Notes under the pieces: generated by a model
Told to the model about the DNA's origin: nothing
Database searches by the model: none
What the model saw: only the letters and a program-made list of their open reading frames with translations
NCBI GenBank assembly: GCA_030581615.1
Contig: JAKTTT010000092.1
Coordinates: forward strand, 1 to 55,405
DNA from: Alloascoidea africana
Taxonomy: Eukaryota > Ascomycota > Alloascoideomycetes > Alloascoideales > Alloascoideaceae
Direction of reading: 5' to 3'
DNA length: 55,405 nt
Program-made: the position numbers and the translations under genes
Part shown: positions 44,978 to 55,290 of the stretch, piece after piece
How the letters are laid out: the number at the start of each line of letters is the position of its first letter
Position numbering within the stretch: the first letter of the stretch is position 1

Positions 44978-45274
44978 TAGCATAGAAATTAGTAACAGAT
45001 TTTTTTCACTAATCTTGGGCACAGAATAAAAGCCAACATCCAGAGTAAAAGGGTGGATGGAGGTGAGGATCTAATGTGGTTACTGATAAAGCTTCATACT
45101 ACGTACCTCTAGAAGTCATCGACATTGGGAACGCCTTTTGTTTCTGATAATTTACAAAGGTTGGGGTCTATTCACACGCTAAACCGACTCAAAGTATTCT
45201 TTGTGATAAATATAAGCAATCACTTTTATGAGGAGGCAGTTCTGGTGTTGACAACTTCAGTCTGATTCTAAAAG

Positions 45275-47295
45275 ATGATGGATCCTTCGGTTAGGCTGCG
45301 AAACGCAGTCAGAGACGATAATCTATTGATAGTAAAGAGAATTTTAAGAAGATATCCAGATTTGCTGACGAACATTGACTCTGAAAATGGATGGTCTTCG
45401 TTACACTATGCTGGATACTATGGTCATTATCTCATATGTGTGAGTGTTCACAAAAGATTGAAGTTTGTCGAGTGTAATGACTACTCACACTTTCCCTTTA
45501 GGTATTCTTAATGTCTCTTGGGCATGATAAAGATGAAATATCAGTTGATTTTGAAAGAAATACCCCTGTTCACCTTGCTGCTCAGCAGAATCACCAGCAA
45601 ACAATTCATTTTCTTATACAACACTCTCCCGGGTCACTGGAGTTTTTAAACTCTCGATTTAGAACTCCGTTGATGGAGGCTATAATTAACGATAACCAGG
45701 AAGCGACGTCTTTACTTATTCATCTTGGAGCCAGAGTCAACGTCATTGATTTAAACGGTGATACACCATTACATTTAGCAGCAGCCTATGGAAGAAGGAA
45801 ATGCCTACCACTTCTTATTGAGAATGATGCTGACTTTGATGTGTGCAATACAAAAGGGTTCAAGCCAGTAGATGTGGCTTATTCGACCTCTATAGAGCAA
45901 CTTTTAAAGGGGCTGGTAAAACGGCGCGGAGGCTCAATGATGAAAAACAACAAGATGAATGATGTTGTTGGAAATGAACTTGATTACACCTATATGGATC
46001 ACAAACTTGAGACCTCGCCTCGCTCTCATTCGAATTCTCTTCCACCGCTGCCTTCCGTCATAACTTCTCGGAGAACCTCGCTGCGTATGAAAAAGAATAA
46101 CGACAATACAGGAAACCTCTCACTTTCCACAAATGCGCCTTCAAATGCCGATATCGAAAGTACACCAGGTGATGATGGGTTAGTCAACGGAATAAACATA
46201 TCTCCAGTAAAGTCTTCAATGGGGAACGCTTTACGTCAGCAGGCAACCTCTCCGCAAACTCCAAACTTTCCAAATTTTCCTAGTTTTACAAGCATTTCCA
46301 AAACGCCAGCTATTTCCCCCAAAACCAGGACGAGATCATTTTCATCCTCATCCACAGCAACTACTTCACCTAACCAAAACCAAAGGGCAGGTTCCTCTCT
46401 TCGAAATGTTTCCTCGCCAGTGCAAATGCTGCAAGGTAACCACTATTATTCGAGTTCAGATAATTCTCAATCAATAAATTCCTTTTCGGGAAGCGTCACG
46501 TCACCCTCTACCGAGTCTCTGTCACTAGCGAAAGAACCAGCCAAGTCATATAGAAACGACAGTATGGCAAGTGCTGCTGCTTTGGCTGCAACATTACAAC
46601 ACAAACACACTGCACCTTCTCCAATATCTCAGATAAACATCCGAAGTTTGAGGTCGGATTCTCTTGGAAACGCTCCCAACTCAAATAGAGGTTCGTTTGA
46701 GCAGCCTGAACAAAGAAAGGCACGGCCTCATTCCAAATTAAGCGAAACAACTACTTCAACGTATAAGGACGTAAACCGGGAATCAATTGCTTCTTTGGCT
46801 TCATCTGCCTCTTCGTCATCTGCAGATTCATCAATAGCTTCAAGTGCGACACTTAGCAGAACATATCAAGAAAGAAGAGGGTCTGGATTGCACAGAAATA
46901 AGAGGCCGGTTCCACTTACAATGCCAAACAACAACCCTTCAATATCTTTATCCAGTCCATCACCCATAGCAAGCGTTCAAATAAGTGCAGCAAATAAACA
47001 GCACCAAGTAAGACCAACCGTAAAAGATCTTCCACGCCCACAGGAAGTCCAGTTTATACATCGACAATCGACAACTCCCCTGTCTGCCAACCAACAAAAG
47101 TTCTCCAAGACTTATACCTTTCCGAATACACTAAGGATGGCCCGAAGTTCTTCAAACCTGAACAATTCCATTTCTACAAGTCCTGGATCGATAGCAAGTT
47201 CCAAGAGATCTTTCTTCGGTATCGGATCAACAACAGAAAAGTTCTTTGATGCTACAATGTCAAAACTTCACATTGACAAAAGAAGAGCAGGATAA
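45275..47295 (+). CDS. AVO2: Avo2-like ankyrin-repeat subunit of TORC2
   Basis: Two exons, 45275-45439 and 45502-47295, joined through a 62-nt GTGAGT...TTTAG intron, give 652 aa. The N-terminus (PSVRLRNAV, LLIVKRILRRYPDLLTNIDS, GWSSLHYAGYYGHYLICV) is nearly the same as yeast Avo2, and the intron falls inside this conserved block. Ankyrin repeats run to about residue 210 (NTPVHLAAQQNH, GDTPLHLAAAYGRR). The rest is a long Ser/Thr/Pro-rich tail with many SP and RxxS sites, as in Avo2. Avo2 is a non-essential TORC2 subunit at the plasma membrane. It is longer than the 426-aa yeast protein, mainly in the tail. The start could also be Met2. Confidence 0.92.
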
Positions 47296-47654
47296 TGGGT
47301 TGTTTATGAAAAATGCATATATTCGAAAAAAAAACAGCCAAGCATAAAAGAGAATAAGATTGTGAATAGTGACTTTTTCTGTTAGCATTTTTTTTTCTCT
47401 CGTTGCTATTTTAAACAGACGTTACAGGGTATTTGTCTTTGCTTCTACAGCATGGTTTTTCCCCCGTTCTTTTCTTTTCTTTTCTTTCAGTGCTGTACTG
47501 TGACTGTTCTCTTAGAACTAGATTGTATTACTCGTTTTTTTTTCGTTCATTTTTTTTATTTATTGGTGTTTGTTCTTTTAAATGGATATTGCATAGCAAT
47601 GAAAATGGATTAGCATTCTGATGATCTAACCCTACTACTAAACAGTAACACGGC
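47296..47654. other. Convergent spacer AVO2/FMS1
   Basis: 360 bp of T-rich sequence between two converging stop codons, including a TTTTC-repeat near 47470-47490. No gene is seen. Confidence 0.6.
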
Positions 47655-49037
47655 TCACAACTTTGGTTTACTTTGTAAATGTGAAATAATCCTCTCAGCT
47701 TCTCTCTTTCCACTCTCCCATGCGCCATGAGCACATCCATTGCCTTCTTCAACAGTGTGTTCTCCGGCAAATCTTACGTTTCCAAGTCCTTTTTGGAAGT
47801 GTGCTATTGCAGATTCGGGATCATCGCCAACCTTAACAGCAGAGTAAGATCCTCTATAGAATGGGTTTGTTGTCCACTTGCTGGTTGTCACAAGCCTTGG
47901 AATAGGAACATCTGAGATTGACTTAAATCCACATGTACTTTGAAGCATTGGTCGAATGTATTCAAAAGCTTTCTCGGGATACGCTTCCAAATACTGAGTC
48001 AATGGTTCAGCCGTTAGACATGTAAGAAAAGGAGTTCCCGAAACCATATAGCTATTTAGAAAGAAAACAGGAGAGGACCATTCTGACACAGCTGAAGGAA
48101 GCTCGGAATCTTGCTTGGTTTGCGAAATGTTTTCTGACCTGCCAACACAGATCCATCGTTCGTGGTCAGGCCAGAAACAATTATCAAACTCCAGAATTAC
48201 TTTTCCAAGGGCGGCAAACGAAATTGAGTCAATAGAACGCTGAAATGTTTCGGGAAGTGGTGGAGAAAACTGAATATGGCCCTTATCTCCCTCTTTAGTT
48301 TTAAAGGTACTCAAAGCACAGGTGACAATAACATGCTGGGCCGTAAAGTCTCCTTTTGTGGTTTGGACCTTTATTTCATCTGACAATGAAGCGTCAATTG
48401 AGGTAACAACGCAGTTGAGCTTTATCGCCGATTCTGAAACGGGGCGTCGAACAAGTTCGACGATTTTATCGTATCCATCTTTAACCAAAGCATTACGGCC
48501 TTCCATTACAGGTTCTGAATATTTGGCAGATTGCAGATCCCAAGGAATGCCAGTCCAAAGCTCCACAAACCGGGCCACTTGTGGAGCATAATCGACCTGC
48601 TCTTGACTAAGATAGGTATCATGTGTTTTAATGTATTCAGAGCACATGCTTCTAAAAGAAGTATCCTGCTTTTCAGGGTTCAATTTGTATTCTCTTGTGA
48701 TATACTGTTGAATCTCTTCCGCAACTCTTCGAACCTTGGACATTGGCTCTATCTGGCCATGCTCATTATAGAAAAATGTATCACTGTCATCATAATAAAC
48801 ATTCATTCCATGCTCCTTTGCCAAATCAAATAAAGGATTACAAAGCGTGTCGTGCATCCATGCTCCTCCAAGCTCATAGTGAGAAGATCCAGTGTTTCGA
48901 TCAGTGAAAAGTCGGCCACCAATTCTATCAGTTGCTTCAAGAATCAGAGTTTCAAATCCAGATTCGATTAGATCGGCTGCTGCTTTCAGTCCCGATATTC
49001 CTGCTCCAATGACAATTACTCTAGGTTTTGATCGCAT
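47655..49037 (-). CDS. FMS1: Fms1-like polyamine oxidase
   Basis: A flavin amine oxidase of 460 aa. The dinucleotide-binding start is VIVIGAGISGLKAA with the acidic partner ILEATDRIGGRLFT. Substrate-domain landmarks are ELGGAWMHDTLCNPLF and RFVELWTGIPWDLQSAKY; the FAD-binding C-terminus is FAGEHTVEEGNGCAHGAWES. This matches yeast Fms1, which oxidises spermine to spermidine and 3-aminopropanal, feeding pantothenate and hypusine synthesis. No signal peptide and no clear peroxisomal SKL end (QSKPKL), so it is probably cytosolic. The start at 49037 fits the family. It is divergent from KAR5. Confidence 0.94.
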   Translation of the reverse strand: MRSKPRVIVIGAGISGLKAAADLIESGFETLILEATDRIGGRLFTDRNTGSSHYELGGAWMHDTLCNPLFDLAKEHGMNVYYDDSDTFFYNEHGQIEPMSKVRRVAEEIQQYITREYKLNPEKQDTSFRSMCSEYIKTHDTYLSQEQVDYAPQVARFVELWTGIPWDLQSAKYSEPVMEGRNALVKDGYDKIVELVRRPVSESAIKLNCVVTSIDASLSDEIKVQTTKGDFTAQHVIVTCALSTFKTKEGDKGHIQFSPPLPETFQRSIDSISFAALGKVILEFDNCFWPDHERWICVGRSENISQTKQDSELPSAVSEWSSPVFFLNSYMVSGTPFLTCLTAEPLTQYLEAYPEKAFEYIRPMLQSTCGFKSISDVPIPRLVTTSKWTTNPFYRGSYSAVKVGDDPESAIAHFQKGLGNVRFAGEHTVEEGNGCAHGAWESGKREAERIISHLQSKPKL

Positions 49038-49441
49038 GGGCAGTAGACGATCTTGCAGAGGATCTTATCTCTGTAAAACTTTATCAGATGGCCTCCTGGG
49101 AAAGGGTGAAAAGATGTTGGTGCCATAGCTAACAGTTTCCAGGAGTTTTTGATCCTTGATATCAACAACCAGGATGAATTTGAAACATTGTTTACAAGCA
49201 TTGCCTTGTGCTGGTAACCAGGTGTGTTTAAAGAGAAGAATATATGATGTATCATTTTCTCTGATGCCAAGTGGTGTAACTGGGCATTCGTGACTTTTCT
49301 GATTCAAATGAATCCCCACGTTTGGTAATCAACCCACAATTATCAAACCAGCGAAAACTTTCCGATGGTCATACGTGATTCCAGCGCTCATTTTAATTAG
49401 AGAAAAACACTCCTTGCTTAAAATTCATTGATAAATGATTA
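49038..49441. promoter_or_regulatory. FMS1/KAR5 divergent promoter region
   Basis: 404 bp between the two start codons. Open frames on the minus strand here (49016-49319) overlap the FMS1 start and have no recognisable content. No specific site is recognised. Confidence 0.45.
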
Positions 49442-51109
49442 ATGTTGGTAATAGATTTGATAGTTCTATGGGTCGCATGCTCAGTTTGGTTTCACAAAGC
49501 AAAGTCCGAATTTGTCATTCCAAGAAGCTTCTTAGTGAACTATAATGATGGAGACGAAAACGATAGTGAAGAGTTTGGCCAAGAGTTAACTGAAAAGTTA
49601 GAAAAATTATTTGAAAATTCGCTACAGCAATACAACAAACTGAGGCCATCTCTATCTTGTCTAAGAAGTGCCCTTGAGCCTATTCTCGACCAATGTGTTG
49701 AAAACGGGGTAGAGGCGCTAGATCCAGCCATCAGACTCCAAGTCAGCATTGTACTTTCTCTCTGTGAGCTCAAAATTAGTGGAGTGGGCTATCCCCATGA
49801 ATGTGACATTCTCACTAGACAAGAGCCAAGCCACCCACAGAGCATAAAGCAGATTGCAATTTATTCTTGTGTCGAGGAGTTCAGAAAAGAGCCACAACTG
49901 TGGACCACATTTAGTGGGAATTTTCAATCCATTGGACACTTTTGTAAACAGGAATCGCTGCCTTTTGAGAAGGATCAAATAGTTAACCTATTTTCAAATG
50001 TTACGAAGCTTACCAAGGACCTTGAATTTATGATTGCAAAGTTCAATACAAGGACATTTTCGGAATTGAAAAAAGTCGACACTCAGATAGAAAGTTTAAT
50101 GTCCGACATTGATGCAGGCTCGGAGAAAGTTGAAATTTTGACAAGAGGCGTATTTGAAGCAATGAGTAGGATTATAAATTCTGTGGAAGATGTCCATCAG
50201 AATATTTCTAAAATGACGGCAGAAATGAGTGATTCTTATGAGCAAAAAATTGATATAGAGAGGAAAGCATATGAAGAAGAAATCAACAGTTTAACCGAAT
50301 ACCAACATACAAAAACCGAGCAACTCTCGAGTCAAGTAGGGGATCTGATAGATCAAGTTTCTGAATCATTGTCTCATCTACACATAATGATTTCGTCTAA
50401 AGTACTGCAGAGCATTGAAACTGAACTCACAGAAAAAATAGCAGACTCATTTCAAAAGTTACAGGGAAAGCTTCAGCCTATTGAGTCATCAATGAATAAG
50501 GTGATTTCTTTAGGAGAATACCAGTCAGTGATATTTGAAGAGATGAAAGCAAGAATGTTAGTCTATGACTCGTGGCTTCATAGGATGGAGATGACCATGT
50601 CAGAACATTACAATAATCATTTCTTACATCTGGCGAACGCAAGCCGCCAAATAAATGAGTTTAATGGCCTAGTACAAATGAGCTTGCTAAATATGGAAAA
50701 TTTTGAAAGAAAACTTGACATTCTTTCACAATGGTTGCAATGGGCAAGTAAGCCAGTTGAGGTTGTGGATAATATCAGGAAGGAGATATTTAATACATGG
50801 TCAAACCTCGCCTCCTCTTGGATTAGAGGCATACTGGTCGCTTGCTTTGGTATTGTCTTTCTCGGTTTACTAAGTTTTGTTTGGTCACTTTTGATCAAAG
50901 TTATTAGAAGGGCAAAATTACTTGTTATTTTGCTCGTGGTTTTCGGATTGCTGGTATTCAATGCTTCATTTCAAAACACATTCCAAGCAAGATTTTTGTA
51001 TTTTTGTCACAAAAGTTTTATCCTAGTTTGTGGTGTTTTACTCGGGATATATGCCAACAATTTTGACAAAAGGCATCACAGTAGAGCAAGCCGGCAAAGG
51101 AAAGTTTAA
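49442..51109 (+). CDS. KAR5: Kar5/Tht1-type nuclear fusion protein
   Basis: The 555-aa product starts with a hydrophobic signal segment (MLVIDLIVLWVACSVW), then a Cys-containing luminal domain (six Cys in about residues 65-165, as in the Kar5/GEX1/Brambleberry family), a long coiled-coil stretch (about 170-420) and a closing membrane cluster of two or three segments (ILVACFGIVFLGLLSFVW, LLVILLVVFGLLVF, FILVCGVLLGIY) before a short basic tail. Kar5 sits in the ER/nuclear envelope and is needed for nuclear-envelope fusion during mating. Sequence conservation is low across fungi; the architecture carries the call. Confidence 0.83.
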   Translation: MLVIDLIVLWVACSVWFHKAKSEFVIPRSFLVNYNDGDENDSEEFGQELTEKLEKLFENSLQQYNKLRPSLSCLRSALEPILDQCVENGVEALDPAIRLQVSIVLSLCELKISGVGYPHECDILTRQEPSHPQSIKQIAIYSCVEEFRKEPQLWTTFSGNFQSIGHFCKQESLPFEKDQIVNLFSNVTKLTKDLEFMIAKFNTRTFSELKKVDTQIESLMSDIDAGSEKVEILTRGVFEAMSRIINSVEDVHQNISKMTAEMSDSYEQKIDIERKAYEEEINSLTEYQHTKTEQLSSQVGDLIDQVSESLSHLHIMISSKVLQSIETELTEKIADSFQKLQGKLQPIESSMNKVISLGEYQSVIFEEMKARMLVYDSWLHRMEMTMSEHYNNHFLHLANASRQINEFNGLVQMSLLNMENFERKLDILSQWLQWASKPVEVVDNIRKEIFNTWSNLASSWIRGILVACFGIVFLGLLSFVWSLLIKVIRRAKLLVILLVVFGLLVFNASFQNTFQARFLYFCHKSFILVCGVLLGIYANNFDKRHHSRASRQRKV

Positions 51110-51776
51110 CAACCTATCTTTTCAATCTCCTGCCCTTTCTGTGAAAGCTGACGCGCCTTTTGTAAGAAATGCAGTAATTGGGACTTGTCTTTCACGTCAA
51201 TTCTTTTCGACATTCTGCTGAATCAATGAGTATCCTGCGATCTAGCCGCAAATTGGATATACTCTGTGCCAAACACCAGAGGGGGAACACCAGAGGGACT
51301 GAAAAATCGCTTGAGGTAAAGCTAACTAGAACTGGTCTCAACACTGGTTCATATCTTGTGTTTGAGATACAAACTCGAGAAAAACGATGTTTACTGCTCT
51401 TGGTTTAATTATTCTTGAGATGCTTGTCAACTTTCAAACAGCTTAAAAAGTCTCATGTTTATGTGTAGGACATTAGCGCGATTCAAACTTGTAATATGTT
51501 CGTGTTGGGATGATTCTATATATGAAGAGGTTCAGAGTAGAAGAAGTAGGGCGATAAAAATTAATCTGACAGTTTCACATCTAGGTTTTCAATTTGAATG
51601 TTACCGACAGGGTATTTTGAGATCTTCATTGGAATTCTTCATGGATACTGGTGGTCCCTTCCTGGTCAAAGTTGAATCAGAAATCGTTATTCGCTGGCAT
51701 CAAGGAACGTCATGATGACTGTGTTTTCCCCTTTGCAATTAGGGAGATATCAGATAGAACTGTTTGAAGCGTGAAT
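51110..51776. other. Unassigned stretch after KAR5
   Basis: Two short open frames on the plus strand (51178-51408 and 51455-51715) have protein-like composition, and the second starts next to an acceptor-like TGTGTAG. Neither has a recognisable domain. They may be remnants linked to the decayed tract that follows. Confidence 0.4.
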
Positions 51777-52461
51777 ATGGACCCGAATCTCTACTTGAGA
51801 ACGCAACTCAACTCCGAGCACACGCTCCTTCGTCTTTTCTCCGAAAATGGCAAGAATTTTAACAATTCAGTTATCCATCAGTTTTGCCGTATGGAAGGTA
51901 TCAGGTAGATTTTCTCTTGGGCTGAGAGTTCCGCTGGTACTGCGAGTTTTGAGCGTGAAATCAGGACTTTGCTGAATCTGATATAGTCTATTAGAGCATC
52001 GAGCGGTTTCAAAGAGTCGTTGGGACGTTATCGGCGTATACTCGATGCGGTCTCTGGAGCTTATGCATGAATTAACCATGATATCAATCTGGAGTTCATA
52101 TTCATCAGTTTGGCGCACATGTTGTCATTCGCATTACTGGAGAACACAGAAACAAATTGAAAGCTCATGGATATGGCAAATTGAGCCGTTATCGTGGAGT
52201 CAGAAAAGAGTTGGCGTGAATTAAGAGGCTGACGGGACATTTACAACCACCAAGCGTTTTCGAGTGTTATCTGACGCCCAGGAGAACTTTGATGATGACA
52301 GTCTCGATGAGCGCAACGAGACGGATAAGGTAATTGATTAAAGGAGAGATGAGTCGATTTGTGACAGTTGCCACCAGGGGGTAGGTCAGTGATATTCCTC
52401 CTTCAGTTCAGCTTCCACCTGCTTATCCTTCGGATTTTCATCAACGCCTAAAGTTGGAGTA
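51777..52461 (+). pseudogene. Decayed coding tract, family unknown
   Basis: A 41-44-codon frame opens with ATG (MDPNLYLRTQLNSEHTLLRL) and further protein-like pieces follow on the same strand (HQFGAHVVIRITGEHRNKL; LSDAQENFDDDSLDERNE; PPSVQLPPAYPSDFHQRL). They do not form one open frame, and there are several interruptions. The pieces are spaced like a single gene of about 200 codons, either decayed or spliced in a way I cannot settle. I recognise no family. Its position beside the retroelement zone suggests a decayed gene or element remnant. Confidence 0.35.
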
Positions 52462-52867
52462 GCACCTGACAGGACATTCCAAGTTATTGTAGGACTGAAT
52501 GCTGATTTGCCTTACTCGTATCGTATTGCTTTGCGTAGTCAGGAATCAATAGTATAAATGTATAAAAGTCACTCATACACCCAAATTAGTTCACTATTTC
52601 GAGTGTAGTGAAAACTATTCGCTTCTATTTGCTCGCCTTCCTAGAGTTATCTCAGATGCTGATACCAAAAACAAAATTAGCAAACACTTAAGAGCAAGTA
52701 AGGAAATGATAATTAATAATAATAATGATTATTAATAAAAATCAGAAAAAAGAAGTTCAAAATTTCACAGTGTACGAATGAATGAAAACAGAGACAACTT
52801 TTAAAAACAAGATCCAACAGAATTGAATAATAAAACTCAATATATAAAGCAAGTTAAGAGCGGAATT
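52462..52867. other. AT-rich spacer before the palindromic element
   Basis: Very AT-rich, including a run of AAT/ATT units near 52711-52740. No gene is seen. Confidence 0.5.
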
Positions 52868-52872
52868 TTACA

Positions 52873-53805
52873 TGTAAGAATTCTGATTCTCACTCTTTGT
52901 TTGTATAGCACAAATGATCACATGTGTAAATTGAATACTGATGATGTGTATTTCCTTTGGAACCTCAGAACCTTTATCCAAAGTTCGATATATAAGTGAA
53001 AAATGAGGGTCCTTCTGGTATCCTTCCATTAACTCATTCTTAGGCAGATCTGTGGCGATCTTCGTGGCTGTCAATTCTGACAGGCTAAGGGAATCATCAT
53101 TCTTGTGCGAGATCTGGTCTTCTGTTTGTTCCTTTCGACTGAGGGCATCAGCGACTTGTGTTGTTCCTTCCTTTGATGTATTTTATAGAAAAGTTATATT
53201 CGCTTAAGAAATCGAGCCATCGTGCTAAACGATTCTCGGATATCTTTTTCTGTGTGCGGAAATAAACTAATGATTGGTGATCTGTTTGGATCACGAATTC
53301 TCGACCATAGAGATAATGTCTCCAATGTTTAAGAGCTTCAATTTACACATGCGATCATTTGATATCTCTATGGACGAGAATTTGTGATTCAAACAGATCA
53401 CCACTCACTGGTTTATTTCCGCACTCAGAACAAGATATCCGAGAATCGTTTAGCACGATGGCTCGACTTCCTAAGTGAGTATAATTTCTCTATAAAGTAC
53501 ATCAAGGGAAGTAACAACGCAGTCGCAGATGCTCTCAGTCGTAAAGAACAAAAAAGAAGACCAAATCTTGCACAAGAATGGTGATTCCCTTAGCCCGTCA
53601 GAATTGATAGCTACGAATATCGCAACGGATATATCCAAGAATGAGCTAATTGAAGGATATCAGAAGGACCCTCATTTTTCACTCATATATCGAACTTTGG
53701 ATAAAGGTTCTGAGGTTCCAAAGGAAATACACATCATCAGTATTCAATTTACACATGTGATCATTTGTGCTATACAAACAAAGAGTGAGAATCAGAATTC
53801 TTACA
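52873..53805. mobile_element. Palindromic Ty3/Gypsy-derived element with 5-bp target duplication
   Basis: Arms 52873-53315 and 53363-53805 are reverse complements of equal length (443 bp) around a 47-bp loop. Each arm encodes, reading outward from the centre, the end of a Ty3/Gypsy RNase H region (QTDHHSLVYFRTQNK, then NRLARWLDFLSEYNFSIKYI in the right arm), then linker sequence, then the terminal part of an LTR. Both outer ends are the same LTR terminus (TGTAAGAATT on the left, AATTCTTACA on the right). The flanks 52868-52872 and 53806-53810 are both TTACA. The outer 170 bp or so of the two arms are nearly identical while the inner parts differ more. It is a fossil of internally deleted fragments and cannot encode a working element. 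Confidence 0.88.
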
Positions 53806-53810
53806 TTACA

Positions 53811-54230
53811 CGTTTTGAGAGTCAGTCAGGCGCCTGCAATGATGGGATCAAGGGAAGGGGTGAGATCAGAGAAAGGTGGTGATGGATGGGTTCGGAAAAG
53901 GGGCTTACACTTGTTAACAGTAATGTGCAAAGTTGTATGAGTTGTTTTTCTTTTTTATTTTTCTTGTCCTTCTTCTATCACTAGCAACAAGAGGTCTTAT
54001 ATAGTTTTCAGCCTTCAACGGCTATTCCTAATCATCTAAGTCAAAATTAAATATTATAAATCAAATCCATCATCATCAGTTGTCACAACTCCAAGTCATA
54101 CGACTCATCTGTATAACTGAATAAAGATCATGTGTTGGCAAAGCCAGCGCGAGGTATCTGGCAAGGGTCCTGATGGTTAGACCAGGGTTCCAAGCGTGAA
54201 CCCTTGAAGGTTTGTGAAGAAACCTTCACA
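53811..54230 (+). repeat. Dispersed repeat shared with 3775-4200
   Basis: The core (53827-54180) matches the left-hand copy in order and orientation, including GGCGCCTGC, CATCATCAGTTGTCACAACT, CAAGTCATACGACTC and TCTGGCAAGGGTC. A TTATATAG box precedes the shared part. It ends at ACCTTCACA, immediately before a CACGT word. It is probably LTR or untranslated retroelement sequence. Confidence 0.65.
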
Positions 54231-54235
54231 CACGT

Positions 54236-54542
54236 TGTAAGAGAAATAGCTTCTCTTATTAGAGACCCGGTACCTACACCTGAGTCCAGGTCTATCGGTC
54301 CTAACCCGATCCTGCCCTCGGATCGGTCCCTTAATACATATTATATAGTTACCCTCTTAGTCCTAGAACTATATAAACCTTAGTTAGTTCCCTATCCTTG
54401 GATCATCAATCAATCCACGGACTCTCAATCTACATCTAGTTTCTCTCTCGCTCCCTTCTCTCTCTCTCTGCTTGCCCTTGCCCTGTGCACTTGCCTGATC
54501 ACACGATCATAAGAGAACCCGCTCCCAAGCAGTTCTCTTATA
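54236..54542 (+). repeat. LTR-like unit 1, flanked by CACGT
   Basis: 307 bp starting TGTAAGAGAA and ending TTCTCTTATA, with near-inverted ends, two TATATA-type boxes (about 54342 and 54370) and a CT-rich tract before the end. The 5-bp flanks 54231-54235 and 54543-54547 are both CACGT. Size, ends and flanks fit a solo LTR with its target duplication. It is a different family from the next two units. Confidence 0.7.
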
Positions 54543-54547
54543 CACGT

Positions 54548-54713
54548 TGTAAGAGAACAGAGCCTCAGCTCTGAACTCTTAGGTTGTGGTTTGGTTCGTA
54601 AAATATATATTGAGGTAACTTGTAGAAAAGAACAAGAAACTACATAAACTAACTTTAAATACACATCATCATTTGTGCTATACAAACAAAGAGTAAGAAT
54701 CAGAATTCTTACA
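54548..54713 (-). repeat. LTR-like unit 2, flanked by CACGT
   Basis: 166 bp starting TGTAAGAGAACAG and ending GAATTCTTACA. It is the inverted relative of unit 3. The flanks 54543-54547 and 54714-54718 are both CACGT. Its CA end matches the outer ends of the palindromic element at 52873-53805. Confidence 0.75.
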
Positions 54714-54718
54714 CACGT

Positions 54719-54907
54719 TGTAAGAATTATAATTCTTACTCTTTGTTTCGATGGCACATTTGGTCACATGTGTATAATGAATACTGTTTTGTGTATTTAA
54801 AGTTAGTTTATGTAGTTTCTTGTTCTTTTCTACAAGTTACCTTAATACAAGTTTTACGAACCAAACAACAACCTAAGAGTTCAGAGCTGAGGCTCTGTTC
54901 TCTTACA
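54719..54907 (+). repeat. LTR-like unit 3, flanked by CACGT
   Basis: 189 bp starting TGTAAGAATTATAATTC and ending GTTCTCTTACA, the reverse complement of unit 2 with indels. The flanks 54714-54718 and 54908-54912 are both CACGT, so units 1, 2 and 3 are separated by exactly one CACGT each. Further copies start at 55291 and, diverged, at about 3570. Confidence 0.75.
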
Positions 54908-54912
54908 CACGT

Positions 54913-55284
54913 TGTAACAAGTGTGCCCGAGTAGAGAGTTTTGGGACAACTTGTTAGGAGAAGAGAGAGAGAGAGAGAGAGAGATAGAGAGATAGAGATG
55001 TAGAGAAGAGAAGAGAAGATATATTGCTTGTCTGATTTCCGAAGAAGAGGAAATCAGAGTCTTTATATAGTTTTCTAAATCTATGTAAATTATGTAAACG
55101 AAAGAAGTGGGAATCGACGAGTATATCGGAGATTTCCCATTTACAAAGGTTTAGATTCAACAGCAAGTGAGGGAATTAATAAGATCGACAAGAAGTTTGT
55201 GATTGCATATCGTATATGCAGAAATTGAAATAAAGAAACTCAAAGAAGTTGAATTTCAGAGTTGAGGAGGTCGTATTTGTCACA
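54913..55284 (+). repeat. LTR-like unit 4 with GA microsatellite
   Basis: It starts TGTAACAAGTG right after a CACGT word and ends near TTTGTCACA. It contains a GA-dinucleotide tract (about 54963-55000), a TATATAG box and the TCTAAATCTATGT tract shared with 2322-2650 and 3253-3560. Its right flank (AATGC) does not repeat CACGT, so its right boundary or mode of insertion differs from units 1-3. Confidence 0.65.
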
Positions 55285-55290
55285 AATGCT

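Noticed and set aside
51957-52235. Frame that reads protein-like if TGA is taken as Trp, suggesting a mitochondrial insertion
   Set aside because: TAG stops also interrupt it, no mitochondrial protein is recognisable, and other frames of the same stretch look equally coding.
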